Source: Streptomyces milbemycinicus
GTDB lineage: Bacteria; Actinomycetota; Actinomycetes; Streptomycetales; Streptomycetaceae
Direction: 5' to 3'
Length of the DNA: 38,777 nucleotides
Assembly (NCBI RefSeq): GCF_002154605.1
Contig: NZ_MUNE01000018.1
Location: forward strand, 1-38,777
The position numbers were made by a program, and so were the translations under genes. Numbering within the stretch: the first letter of the stretch is position 1; each line of letters begins with the position of its first letter. The notes beneath the pieces were generated by a model. It was given only the letters and a program-made list of their open reading frames with translations. It was not told where the DNA came from and made no database searches. Of the stretch, positions 27,729-35,580 are shown piece by piece.

Positions 27729-28963
27729 GCGAGGCGACAGCGGAGGAGCGGTCTCTCAAAGGGGAGCGACCTGCCTTAGCGGACCGGTCTGCCTTGGAAG
27801 AGCAAGCTGCCTTGGAAGAGCGGGCGCCAGAGGAGCTGTCTCCGTCACAGGAGCTGCCTTCTGTGGGCGAGCAGCCCGAGAAGCGGGTGACCTGGGCGGA
27901 GCTCTTCTTCGATCTGATCTTCGTCTTCGCGATCACCCAGGTCAGCGCGCTGCTACGGGCCGACCACTCCTTGGAGGGGATCGGGCGCGCGCTGGTGGTC
28001 TTCATCCCGGTCTACTGGGTATGGGTCGCCACCTCGCTGCACTCCAACCGGCAGGACATCGAGAATCCGCTGGACCGGCTGGGCGTCTTCTCGGTGGGCC
28101 TGTGTGCGCTCTTCATGGGCCTGGCCCTGCCCCAGGCGTACGGCGACCGCGGAATCCTGTTCGGCGGCGCGTACTGGGTCTCCCGGCTCGTCATTCAGGC
28201 GCTGGTGCTGCGCTGGCAGTACGGATGGCTCAACGGCTTCGGGGTCGCGGCGGCCGTCACCGGCCCGATGCTGCTGCTCGGCGGCTTCCTGGACGGCACG
28301 GCGCGCATCGCGCTGTGGGCCGGCGCCGCGCTCGTCGACACGGCGGTGCCGCTGGTGCTCCGGCGGCGGCTGGCGGCCGCGGAGGTCCGCTTCGAGCCCT
28401 CGCATCTGCCGGAGCGGTTCGGGCTGCTGGTGATCGTCGCACTGGGCGAGTCGATCGTGGCGATCGGCGCGCCGGCCACCGAGTCCCACGGGCTCGGCGT
28501 GGCCGAGTTGACCGCGGTGAGCGGGGCCTTTGTGCTGGCGGCGGGGTTGTGGTGGGTCTACTTCGCGTTCGCGGCGAGCGCGATGCGGTTCGCGGTGGCC
28601 ACCTCGGCCCGCCAGGTGGACACGGTCCGCGAGGTCCTTTCGTACGCCCATATCGGGCTGATCGGCGGGGTGATCGCGGTCGCGGTCGGGATGCATGACG
28701 CGGTGGCGCATCCGGGGCACCATCTCCCGGCGGGCGTGGCGGGGCTGCTGTTCGGCGGTACGGCGCTGTATCTGGCCATGTTCGGCTACACCCGGTGGCG
28801 GATGTTCCGGTTGGTCTCCACGACCAGGCTCGGGACGGCCGCGGTGGTGCTGGCCGTGCTGCCGCTCGGCCTGCACCTCCCGGCGCTGGCGTCCCTGTGG
28901 CTGCTGGCGGGCCTGCTGACGGGGCTCAACGCGCTGGAGTGGGCCCGGGCGCGCCGCTCGTAG
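27725..28963 (+). CDS. LtrA-family membrane protein (TTA codon)
   Basis: A 412-residue protein overlapping the preceding stop by 4 bases (GTGA). Residues 1 to about 55 are a charged, repetitive N-terminal tail (ALEEQ, ALEER repeats) with atypical codons, including TTA at 27776-27778 (residue 18). Then comes the family signature VTWAELFFDLIFVFAITQVS, followed by roughly ten hydrophobic segments, with LVIVALGESIVAIG in the middle. LtrA means low temperature requirement A; its molecular function is not known. If the GTG start is right, translation should need the bldA tRNA. Start codons downstream of the TTA (for example a GTG near residue 46) cannot be excluded. Confidence 0.85.
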   Translation: MSEATAEERSLKGERPALADRSALEEQAALEERAPEELSPSQELPSVGEQPEKRVTWAELFFDLIFVFAITQVSALLRADHSLEGIGRALVVFIPVYWVWVATSLHSNRQDIENPLDRLGVFSVGLCALFMGLALPQAYGDRGILFGGAYWVSRLVIQALVLRWQYGWLNGFGVAAAVTGPMLLLGGFLDGTARIALWAGAALVDTAVPLVLRRRLAAAEVRFEPSHLPERFGLLVIVALGESIVAIGAPATESHGLGVAELTAVSGAFVLAAGLWWVYFAFAASAMRFAVATSARQVDTVREVLSYAHIGLIGGVIAVAVGMHDAVAHPGHHLPAGVAGLLFGGTALYLAMFGYTRWRMFRLVSTTRLGTAAVVLAVLPLGLHLPALASLWLLAGLLTGLNALEWARARRS

Positions 28964-28994
28964 GGGCTTCGTAGGGGCCTCGTAGGGGCTGGTC

Positions 28995-30050
28995 TCAGAG
29001 GCTGACGCCGACCGTCACCGGCTCGTTGACGAGCGTGACCCCGAACGCGGCCTCGACCCCGGCGACGACCTCGCGGGCGAGCGCGAGCAGGTCCTCGGTC
29101 GTGGCCTCGCCCCGGTTGGTCAGGGCGAGGGTGTGCTTGGTGGAGATGCGGGCCGGGCCGGTGCCGTAGCCCTTGGTGAAGCCCGCCTTGTCGATCAGCC
29201 ATGCGGCGGAGGTCTTGATCCGCCCCTCCCCCGCCGGATAGGCGGGCGGGGTCACGTCGGGGCCCAGGCGCTCGGCGACGCGGGCCAGGAAGGCGGCGTG
29301 GGCCTCTTCGGTCAGCATCGGGTTGGTGAAGAAAGAGCCCGCGGACCAGGTGTCGTGGTCCTGCGGGTCGAGGACCATCCCCTTCCTCGCGCGGAGCTTC
29401 AGGACCTCGTCGCGGGCGGTGGCCACGGGCACCCGCTCCCCCACCTCCACGCCGAGGGCGCGGGCGGTCTCCGCGTACTTGATCGGCGCGGACAGACCGC
29501 CCGCGTCCTCCAGCGCGAAGCGCACCCGCAGCACCACATGGCGCCCCGGGTCGGCCTTGAAGCGGCTGTGCCGGTAGGCGAATCCGCAGTCGGCGTTCGG
29601 GATGGTCACGACGGTCTCGGTGCGCCGGTCGTACGCGACGACCTCGGTGATCGTGGCCGAGACCTCCTGGCCGTACGCGCCCACGTTCTGGATCGGGGTC
29701 GCCCCCGCGGAGCCGGGGATTCCGGCCAGGCACTCGATCCCGGCGAGTCCGGCCCCGACCGTACGGGCCACCGCGTCCGACCAGTTCTCGCCCGCGGCCA
29801 GCTCCAGTCGGCCGCCGTCGAGGGTGAAGCCGCTGGTCGCGATGCGCAGGGCGGTGCCGTCGAAGCCCTTGTCGGCGATGACCAGATTGCTGCCGCCGCC
29901 TATGACCAGGAGCGGGGTCCCGGCCGCGTCGGCCTCCCGGACCGCCGCGATCACCTCGTCGTCGGTGGTGGCCGTGAGCAGCCGGCCGGCCGGGCCGCCG
30001 AGGCGGAAGGTGGTGAAGGGGGCCAGGGGCGCGTCGTGGAGTTCCTGCAC
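28995..30050 (-). CDS. murB: UDP-N-acetylmuramate dehydrogenase
   Basis: A 351-residue FAD enzyme that reduces UDP-GlcNAc-enolpyruvate to UDP-MurNAc in peptidoglycan synthesis. The FAD-binding parts TTFRLGGPA, VIGGGSNLVI and GIPGSAGATPIQNVGAYGQE are clear. Active-site regions YRHSRFK, SAGSFFTNP (catalytic Ser) and KTSAAWLIDKAGF are intact. GTG 30050 is the start, without a strong ribosome site. It converges with the LtrA gene (31 bp gap) and lies 87 bp downstream of the HadB-like gene on the same strand. Confidence 0.96.
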   Translation of the reverse strand: MQELHDAPLAPFTTFRLGGPAGRLLTATTDDEVIAAVREADAAGTPLLVIGGGSNLVIADKGFDGTALRIATSGFTLDGGRLELAAGENWSDAVARTVGAGLAGIECLAGIPGSAGATPIQNVGAYGQEVSATITEVVAYDRRTETVVTIPNADCGFAYRHSRFKADPGRHVVLRVRFALEDAGGLSAPIKYAETARALGVEVGERVPVATARDEVLKLRARKGMVLDPQDHDTWSAGSFFTNPMLTEEAHAAFLARVAERLGPDVTPPAYPAGEGRIKTSAAWLIDKAGFTKGYGTGPARISTKHTLALTNRGEATTEDLLALAREVVAGVEAAFGVTLVNEPVTVGVSL

Positions 30051-30137
30051 GCGCTCAAGAGTACGGGGGCGCCCCGGCGGGGCCTGGCCTGGCCCGGCCC
30101 GTGGGGCGCCTCTCGTGCTCCCTGCCGCCGGGCGGTC

Positions 30138-30572
30138 TCAGGCGAGGCGGACGACGGCGCGGGCCCGGCCCAGCACCTTCTGCCCCGCGCTGGTCGCCAC
30201 GATGTCGACGCGGACCGTACGGGCCTCGTCGTCCAGCTTGGCGGCGACCTTCGCGGTCACCTCGACGGCCGAGCCCTTCTCGTCGTTCGGCACGACGACC
30301 GGCTTGGTGAAGCGCACCCCGTACTCCACGACGGCCGCCGGGTCCCCGGCCCAGTCGGTCACCACGCGGCCCGCCTCGGCCATGGTGAACATGCCGTGCG
30401 CGATGACGTCGGGGAGGCCGACCTCCTTGGCGAACTTCTCGTTCCAGTGGATCGGGTTGAAGTCCCCCGACGCGCCCGCGTACTGGACGAGGTCCGCGCG
30501 GGTCACGGGGAATTCCTGCGCGGGCAGCTCGGTGCCGACCTCGACGTCGTCGTACGAGACCTTGGCTGTCAT
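30138..30572 (-). CDS. MaoC-type hot-dog dehydratase, HadB-like
   Basis: A 144-residue hot-dog protein with the complete (R)-hydratase motif YAGASGDFNPIHWN, where Asp and His are catalytic. The ATG overlaps the preceding stop as ATGA, showing tight coupling with the HadA-like gene. In mycobacteria HadB pairs with HadA as the 3-hydroxyacyl-ACP dehydratase of FAS-II and lies beside rpmG, as here. Streptomyces makes no mycolic acids, so the acyl substrate is open; fatty acid synthesis is the likeliest role. No HadC-like third gene follows. Confidence 0.9.
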   Translation of the reverse strand: MTAKVSYDDVEVGTELPAQEFPVTRADLVQYAGASGDFNPIHWNEKFAKEVGLPDVIAHGMFTMAEAGRVVTDWAGDPAAVVEYGVRFTKPVVVPNDEKGSAVEVTAKVAAKLDDEARTVRVDIVATSAGQKVLGRARAVVRLA

Positions 30573-31090
30573 CTGCCGTCCTTTGCTGCCTGGGCGTCCT
30601 GGGCCGCCGCCGGGGCGTCCTGGGCCGCCGGGGTGTCCTGGGCCTCGACGGCGCGGGACACGAGGGTCGTGTAGGAGGTCACCACGTGCTCCCCGGCCTC
30701 ATCGTGCACCTCACCGCGGACGGACAAAATGTCATTACCGGCCAGCGACTTGATCGAGTCGATCGTCGAGGTGACCGTGACACGGTCACCCGCGTGCAGC
30801 GGACGCGAGTAGACGAACCTCTGGTCGCCGTGCACCACCCGGCTGTAGTCCAGGCCCAGCTGCGGGTCCTCGATCACCTGCTGCCCGGCGGCCTTGAACG
30901 TGAGCGCGAAAACGAAGGTCGGCGGGGCGATCACATCGGGGTGGTCGAATGCCTTGGCCGCCTCCGGATCGAAGTACACCGGATTGGCGTCGTTGATCGC
31001 CTCGGCGAATTCGCGGATCTTCTCCCGGCCGACCTCATAGGGCGCGGTGGGCGGGTAGGACCGCCCGACGAACGACTGGTCGAGCGCCAT
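30569..31090 (-). CDS. HadA-like (UPF0336) hot-dog protein
   Basis: A 173-residue MaoC N-terminal-type protein, ATG 31090 with an AGGAGG site. The hot-dog core includes REFAEAINDANPVYFDPEAA and HGDQRFVYSRPLHAGD, but it lacks the catalytic GDxNPIH motif, as in mycobacterial HadA, which stabilises substrate binding for HadB. The last 25 residues are a repetitive Ala/Gln/Asp tail (AAQDAPAAAQDAQAA) coded by imperfect GGGCGTCCTGGGCCGCCG-like repeats. It overlaps the HadB-like gene by 4 bases. Confidence 0.9.
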   Translation of the reverse strand: MALDQSFVGRSYPPTAPYEVGREKIREFAEAINDANPVYFDPEAAKAFDHPDVIAPPTFVFALTFKAAGQQVIEDPQLGLDYSRVVHGDQRFVYSRPLHAGDRVTVTSTIDSIKSLAGNDILSVRGEVHDEAGEHVVTSYTTLVSRAVEAQDTPAAQDAPAAAQDAQAAKDGR

Positions 31091-31176
31091 CGACTCGGCA
31101 CCTCCTGCGGTTGATGTTGTGCTCAGGATCCTGTTGTGGAACGAAAGCCTGGGGCACAGAACGTCATGGAACGAAA

Positions 31177-31209
31177 CAAGGTCGCCCCCGCGTGTGGGGG
31201 GCGACCTTG
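31177..31209 (-). terminator. rpmG terminator
   Basis: Perfect 13-bp arms (CAAGGTCGCCCCC at 31177-31189 and GGGGGCGACCTTG at 31197-31209), loop GCGTGTG, followed on the minus strand by TTTCGTT. Confidence 0.85.
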
Positions 31210-31243
31210 AATGCGGTCTATACGATCTATCTGACCGTCGCGT

Positions 31244-31408
31244 TTATCGCGTCTCGCGGTGCGCGGTGTGCGAGTTGCAACGCGGGCAGTGCTTCTTCAG
31301 TTCAAGACGATCCGGGTCATTACGCCGGTTCTTCTTGGTGATGTAGTTCCGCTCCTTGCACTCCACGCAGGCCAGCGTGATCTTCGGGCGGACGTCGGTG
31401 GCAGCCAC
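31244..31408 (-). CDS. rpmG: 50S ribosomal protein L33 (zinc-binding form)
   Basis: A 54-residue L33. The start is GTG 31408 with an AAGGAG site; the frame is open upstream through the tRNA region but has no family match there. Cys14-x2-Cys17 and Cys41-x2-Cys44 form the zinc ribbon, so this is the C+ form used when zinc is sufficient. Streptomyces usually also has a Cys-less copy elsewhere under Zur control. It lies 83 bp downstream of tRNA-Met on the same strand. Confidence 0.96.
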   Translation of the reverse strand: MAATDVRPKITLACVECKERNYITKKNRRNDPDRLELKKHCPRCNSHTAHRETR

Positions 31409-31491
31409 GTGAGTGCTCCTTGACGAACGGATGGATGAACGCAGAAATAGTAGCCGATCGAAGGACCGACCCCACAATCGGCTACGGTGAG

Positions 31492-31564
31492 TAGCGGTGA
31501 CCGGACTTGAACCGGTGACACAGCGATTATGAGCCGCTTGCTCTACCGACTGAGCTACACCGCT
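31492..31564 (-). tRNA. tRNA-Met (CAT)
   Basis: A 73-nt cloverleaf. The acceptor AGCGGTG pairs with CACCGCT, the D arm is AGCTCAGTCGGTAGAGC, the anticodon loop CTCATAA (anticodon CAT), and the T arm GGTTCAAGTCC. There is no encoded CCA. Paired first base and D-arm suggest the elongator form. A CAT anticodon can also belong to tRNA-Ile2, but the position beside tRNA-Thr and rpmG is that of Met. Confidence 0.9.
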
Positions 31565-31620
31565 GCGATGCGATCGATCCCCCACCCGACCTGAGCCGAG
31601 CGGGAAACCTCACACATCAG

Positions 31621-31693
31621 AGCCCCAATACGGAATCGAACCGTAGACCTTCTCCTTACCATGGAGACGCTCTGCCGACTGAGCTATTGGGGC
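31621..31693 (-). tRNA. tRNA-Thr (GGT)
   Basis: A 73-nt cloverleaf. The acceptor GCCCCAA pairs with TTGGGGC, the anticodon stem is TCTCC/GGAGA with loop ATGGTAA (anticodon GGT), and the T arm GGTTCGATTCC is regular. No CCA is encoded. It precedes tRNA-Met by 56 bp. Confidence 0.95.
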
Positions 31694-31704
31694 GAGCGAT
31701 GAAG

Positions 31705-31733
31705 ACATTACACGCTCGGGCGCCGAAGGTGAA
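31705..31733 (-). promoter_or_regulatory. promoter of the tRNA-Thr/tRNA-Met/rpmG unit
   Basis: TTCACC (31728-31733) and TAATGT (31705-31710) on the minus strand are 17 bp apart, and the -10 box lies 11 bases from the tRNA-Thr 5' end. A good housekeeping promoter for the tRNAs and probably rpmG. Confidence 0.65.
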
Positions 31734-31873
31734 ATCCGTATCGGGGGGCGTCGTCACGGTCCGCCACCGTCCGCTCAGGCACCACACCGGTACGACTATT
31801 CGGCTCCTCCCGGAAGCCGCCCGCGGCGCGCCCTAGGCTCGGGCTCGGATCACGCTGAGCGATCTTGAGCCCA

Positions 31874-31908
31874 GGACATCCACAGGACATCCATCCACCG
31901 GACATCCA
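31874..31908. repeat. three direct repeats GGACATCCA before the amidohydrolase
   Basis: GGACATCCA occurs at 31874-31882, 31885-31893 and 31900-31908. The last copy runs into the ribosome binding site (CCAGGAG) of the gene starting at 31917. Possible operator or leader RNA element. Confidence 0.8.
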
Positions 31909-31916
31909 GGAGCGCG

Positions 31917-33206
31917 ATGCCCGACAGCCATCCGCAGCGGCAGCCGCACACCCACGACGGCACGGCGCCCGAGGACGCCCCCGCGCTGGTGCTCGGCGGC
32001 GTCCGGCTCGCCGACGGCCGCACCGTGGACGTACGGGTCTGCGGCGGGCGCATCGAGGCGGTCGGCACGGCGGGCAGCCTGATCCCCGGCACCCGCCTCG
32101 ACCTCGACGGCTATCTGCTGCTCCCGGCCCCCGCCGAACCGCACGCCCACTGCGACACCGCCCTGACCGCCGACACCGTCGGGCCCGTCTCGCACACGCC
32201 CGAGGACGTCCAGCGGCGCACCACCGAGGCCGCCCTGATTCACCTCGGCCACGGGGCGACCGCGCTGCGCACACATGTGCCCATCGGCGGGGTGCACGGG
32301 CTGCGGTCGCTCGAGGCCGTCCTGCGCGCCCGGGAGACCCTGCGCGGGCTCACCGACCTGTCCTCCGTGGCGGTGCCCCGGGTGCTGACCGGCGCGGCCG
32401 GGGCGGACGGCCTGGCGATGCTGCGGGACGCCGTGAAGATGGGCGCCGGGGTCATCGGCGGCTGCCCCGACCTCGACCCCGACCCCACCGGCCATGTGGA
32501 GGCCGTCCTCGATATCGCCGCCCGCCACGGCTGCGCCGTAGACCTGCACACGGACGGTGACGACCCGGCCCGCCTCGCCCGGCTCGCGGCCATGGCCGGC
32601 GGGCTGCGGCCGGGCGTCACGATCGGCCCCTGCGGGGGGCTGGCGCGGCTGCCGCGCGATGTGGTGGCGCGGGTGGCGGACCGGCTCGCGGCGGCGGGCG
32701 TCACGGTCGTATGCCTGCCGCAGGGCGACTGTGCCGGACTGGAGGACCGGCGCGCGCGAGGGGCTTACGCCCCGGGCTGCGCGCCGGTGCGGCTGCTGCG
32801 CTCGGCCGGGGTCCGGGTGGCCGCGGGCAGCGGGGCGCTCCGGGACGCCGCCAACCCGGTCGGGCGCGGCGACCCACTGGAGGCCGCCTTCCTCCTGGCC
32901 TCGCGGGGCGAGGCCGAGCCCGAGGAGGCGTACGAGGCGGTCTGCGGGCGCGCCCGGACCGCGCTGGGGCTGCCCGAGGTGCGCGTGGAGGCCGGGTTCC
33001 CGGCGGAGCTGCTCGCGGTGCGCGGGGACGGACTGCCGGGCGTGCTCTCACTCGCGTACAGCCGGGTGGTGGTCCACCAGGGGCGCGTGGTGGCGCGGAC
33101 GAGCGCGGTGCGCGAGTACTGCGCCTCGGCGGCCGCGGCGGCGCTGGACCTGCCGCGGCAGGCGCGGACGGATCACAGCGGCCGCCCGCAGCCGCCCGCG
33201 GACTGA
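31917..33206 (+). CDS. cytosine-deaminase-like amidohydrolase
   Basis: A 429-residue cytoplasmic protein of the amidohydrolase superfamily, from ATG 31917 behind an AGGAG site. The N-terminal beta-sandwich (GGRIEAVG) and the first metal motif PHAHCD are clear, and DLHTDGD provides another His. Two later sites look altered compared with CodA: the expected SH or GHC is replaced by IGPCGG, and the expected TDxxRDP-like Asp loop reads GSGALRDAANP. It is therefore related to cytosine or isoguanine deaminases, but its activity and substrate are uncertain. It is divergent from the tRNA genes. Confidence 0.75.
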   Translation: MPDSHPQRQPHTHDGTAPEDAPALVLGGVRLADGRTVDVRVCGGRIEAVGTAGSLIPGTRLDLDGYLLLPAPAEPHAHCDTALTADTVGPVSHTPEDVQRRTTEAALIHLGHGATALRTHVPIGGVHGLRSLEAVLRARETLRGLTDLSSVAVPRVLTGAAGADGLAMLRDAVKMGAGVIGGCPDLDPDPTGHVEAVLDIAARHGCAVDLHTDGDDPARLARLAAMAGGLRPGVTIGPCGGLARLPRDVVARVADRLAAAGVTVVCLPQGDCAGLEDRRARGAYAPGCAPVRLLRSAGVRVAAGSGALRDAANPVGRGDPLEAAFLLASRGEAEPEEAYEAVCGRARTALGLPEVRVEAGFPAELLAVRGDGLPGVLSLAYSRVVVHQGRVVARTSAVREYCASAAAAALDLPRQARTDHSGRPQPPAD

Positions 33207-33224
33207 GCCGGGGTGTCGGGCGGG

Positions 33225-34403
33225 TCAGCGGTTCCGGGCGTCCGCCTTGTCCAGGTCGTCGAGGTCGATCGTCAGGCCGTCGATACCGTTGATGTCCTCG
33301 GGGCCCTGCACATCGTCGTCCACGATGAAGTCGTCCCCGGAGACGGCGTCGTCAGCGCCGTCGACGCCGCCCAGCATCATCGCGCCGGCCGCCTCCATCA
33401 GCTCCTTGATGTCGAGCTCGGTGGCGCCGGACGGGGCGGTGATCTTCCCGCCCTCGCCGAAGGTCAGCTTGAGCGGCAGCTTGTCGCCCTTCTTCAGCCC
33501 CTCGGCGAGCGGAGCGAGATCCGCGCTGGCCTCGGCGAGCGCGCCGTTCTTGATGGCGAAGTCGACCGCGATCTTCTCGTTCGGCACATCCTTGAAGTCC
33601 TTGGCGGTCGGCAGGTCCTCGCCACCCGGGAGCTCGTCGGTGAACGGCCGCAGCTCGTTGAAGACACCGGTCAGCAGGGTCCGTACAGGCCCCGTCGCCA
33701 CCACATGGTCCGCCCCGTCACGGCGGCCCTTGTCCTTCAGAGTGACCTCGCGCGCGAAGAGCTTCTTGAGCGACTTGGCGATCTTCCGGCTGGTCTCGGG
33801 GGAGACCTCGGACCCGTCGGCCCCCTTCTTCCCGGCCCCGGCGCCCATCTCCTCGCGGGCCTTGTCCATCTCGGCGGTGTCGAGCTTGACCCACCCGCCG
33901 TCGAAAAGCTTCCGCACCACCTTGCCGCCCGGCATGTCCGCGGGCAGCTCGTCGGCGGACGGTATGGGCTCGCCGCTCAGCTCGCCGAACGCCCGCATGT
34001 CCACCCGCATGTACGCCGTCTCGCCCATGATCCGGTACTCGACGAGATCGCCGTCCGGTCCGCTCAGCTTCACCCGCGTCGCGATGAGGTCCTTGTCCTT
34101 GGCCTCCGCCAACGGCTTCTTCGCCTGGACGGCCACGCTGACCTTCATCCCGGCCAGCGCCTCCGCCTCCTCGCGCGTCATCGGCTCCGCCGCGCTGTCG
34201 CTCTTGGAGAGGGCGATCAGCTGCTCGGGCGTCGCGTCGAGGTCCAGCTCCATCGAGAGGGAGCGGCGCTCGCCGAGCTTGTCGGCCGCGTTCTCCAGCT
34301 TCTTCCCCGCCGAGATGTTCTCGATGGTGCCGCATGCGGCGACGCCGGTGACCAGGGCGGTCGTACAACCGACGGCGACGAGGGACTTAGGGATGGCGGT
34401 CAT
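33225..34403 (-). CDS. large LppX-like lipoprotein
   Basis: A 392-residue lipoprotein. ATG 34403 begins a signal peptide with the lipobox GVAAC and Cys24; the frame extends upstream to 34520 without a signal. The mature part is rich in Lys, Asp and Glu and shows the LppX/LolA-like segments LVEYRIMGETAYMRVD and GGWVKLDTAEMDK. It resembles the Streptomyces lipoproteins that bind lipids or sense the wall, but no exact function can be given. The C-terminus is strongly acidic. It ends 18 bp from the converging amidohydrolase gene and diverges from the NAD(P)-binding gene. Confidence 0.8.
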   Translation of the reverse strand: MTAIPKSLVAVGCTTALVTGVAACGTIENISAGKKLENAADKLGERRSLSMELDLDATPEQLIALSKSDSAAEPMTREEAEALAGMKVSVAVQAKKPLAEAKDKDLIATRVKLSGPDGDLVEYRIMGETAYMRVDMRAFGELSGEPIPSADELPADMPGGKVVRKLFDGGWVKLDTAEMDKAREEMGAGAGKKGADGSEVSPETSRKIAKSLKKLFAREVTLKDKGRRDGADHVVATGPVRTLLTGVFNELRPFTDELPGGEDLPTAKDFKDVPNEKIAVDFAIKNGALAEASADLAPLAEGLKKGDKLPLKLTFGEGGKITAPSGATELDIKELMEAAGAMMLGGVDGADDAVSGDDFIVDDDVQGPEDINGIDGLTIDLDDLDKADARNR

Positions 34404-34493
34404 CGTGGTACGGGGCTCCTCCAGTCGGCTGAACAGACAACAGCGCCTGATCTCCCCATCAGACTCGCGAGTGCCGAGGAGGGTTGCACAGCG

Positions 34494-34509
34494 TACGGTC
34501 GGGATCATG
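34494..34509 (+). promoter_or_regulatory. possible leaderless start for the NAD(P)-binding gene
   Basis: A -10-like TACGGT (34494-34499) lies 7 bases before the ATG at 34507, and there is no ribosome binding site between them. This spacing is typical of leaderless mRNAs, which are common in Streptomyces. The -35 region is poor. Confidence 0.4.
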
Positions 34510-35166
34510 CGCATTGTCATCGCAGGAGGACACGGTCAGATCGCGCTGCGGCTGGAGCGGCTGCTCGCCCGGCGCGGCGACGAGGTCGCGGGCATCATCC
34601 GCCGCCCCGAGCAGGCGGGCGACCTGCTGGCGGCCGGGGCCGAACCAGTCGTACGCGACCTGGAACAGGCCTCGCTGGACGACGTCGCCCAACACCTGGA
34701 GGCCGCCGACGCCGCGGTCTTCGCGGCCGGCGCCGGCCCCGGCAGCGGCACCACCCGCAAGGAGACGGTCGACCACGCCGCCGCCGTGCTCTTCGCCGAC
34801 GCGGCCGAGCGGGCCGGCGTACGGCGGTTCCTCATCGTCTCCTCCATGGGCACCGACCGCGAGATCCCCGAGGACACCGACCCGGTCTTCGCCGCCTATC
34901 TGCGCGCCAAAACCGAGGCGGACGCGGCCGTACGGGCCCGCCAGGCCCTCGACTGGACCGTCCTGCGCCCGGGCCGCCTGACGGACGACCCGGGCACCGG
35001 CCGGGTCACCCTGGCCGAGCACGTCGAGTACGGCTCGGTGACCCGCGACGACGTGGCCGCCGTCCTGCTCGCCCTCCTCGACGAGCCCCGTACGGCGGGC
35101 CGCACCCTGGAGCTGGTGAAGGGCCCGACGCCGATCGCGGAAGCGGTGCGGGCCACCGTCTCCTGA
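34507..35166 (+). CDS. NAD(P)H-binding atypical SDR protein
   Basis: A 219-residue single-domain Rossmann protein, from ATG 34507. The N-terminus MRIVIAGGHGQIAL holds the GxxGxxA nucleotide-binding loop; the next parts SSMGTDRE and YLRAKTEAD provide the Ser and YxxxK elements of the short-chain dehydrogenase fold, and TVLRPGRLTDDPGTG is typical of the NAD(P)-binding (PF13460-type) group. The size fits. The substrate is unknown; relatives act as reductases or as redox sensors. The frame is open far upstream, but that is an artefact of GC-rich codons. Confidence 0.88.
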   Translation: MRIVIAGGHGQIALRLERLLARRGDEVAGIIRRPEQAGDLLAAGAEPVVRDLEQASLDDVAQHLEAADAAVFAAGAGPGSGTTRKETVDHAAAVLFADAAERAGVRRFLIVSSMGTDREIPEDTDPVFAAYLRAKTEADAAVRARQALDWTVLRPGRLTDDPGTGRVTLAEHVEYGSVTRDDVAAVLLALLDEPRTAGRTLELVKGPTPIAEAVRATVS

Positions 35167-35194
35167 GCGATGTCCTGAGTGATGTCCCCAGGTC

Positions 35195-35533
35195 CTAGAA
35201 ATCCACCCGGGTGGCGTCATCCGCCCGGGCCACGGACTCCTGTGCGTACCGCCGCTCGTAGGCGTCCCGGATCCGCTCGATCTGCGGGTCGTGCTCGCGC
35301 GCCTCGGACACCGGGTACAGCAGGATCAGCTCGTACGACCGCTCCCGCTCGATCGTCCCGTTCTGGTCCCGCCACTGCCCCCGCCCGTCCTGGATCGTCA
35401 GCCCCGACGGAAAGCTCGGCGTGACCTCCTCGTCGACGAAGGCCATGAACTGCTTGTCCGTCACGGGCGGCCCGCCGTCGGGCCGCTGCGTCCCGAAGAA
35501 CAACCTGGTCTCGACATACGGCTTGCCCCGGCT
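35195..35533 (-). pseudogene. C-terminal part of a DUF3574-like gene, 5' end missing
   Basis: The frame ends at TAG 35195-35197 and recognisable sequence runs for about 110 residues (PYVETRLFFGTQRPDGG, VTDKQFMAFVDEEVTP, GLTIQDGRGQW, RERSYELILLYP). This matches my memory of DUF3574, a small secreted-protein family. A whole gene would also have a signal peptide and start codon; instead, about five residues before PYVET (35533), the sequence changes into antisense pepA. The frame stays open beyond 35533 but codes only the reverse of pepA, so it is not real protein. It was cut by the same event as pepA. Confidence 0.6.
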
Positions 35534-35580
35534 GACGGCGGACGCGGGGGCCGAGGAGGTGGCGGACGCGGCGGACGCGG
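35525..35580. other. fusion point of two unrelated loci, with GGCGGACGCGG repeats
   Basis: The minus-strand DUF3574-like sequence ends near 35525-35533 and plus-strand pepA homology begins near 35532-35540, with no intergenic DNA. GGCGGACGCGG occurs three times here (35537-35547, 35561-35571, 35570-35580); such short GC-rich repeats could take part in a rearrangement or mislead an assembler. Confidence 0.6.

Noticed and set aside
31492-31564. tRNA-Ile2 (CAT anticodon read as AUA)
   Set aside because: The gene context beside tRNA-Thr and rpmG favours tRNA-Met.
35421-35531. ATG at 35421 as the true start of pepA
   Set aside because: The 37 codons before the pepA match are the antisense of the DUF3574-like gene and do not resemble an M17 N-terminal domain.
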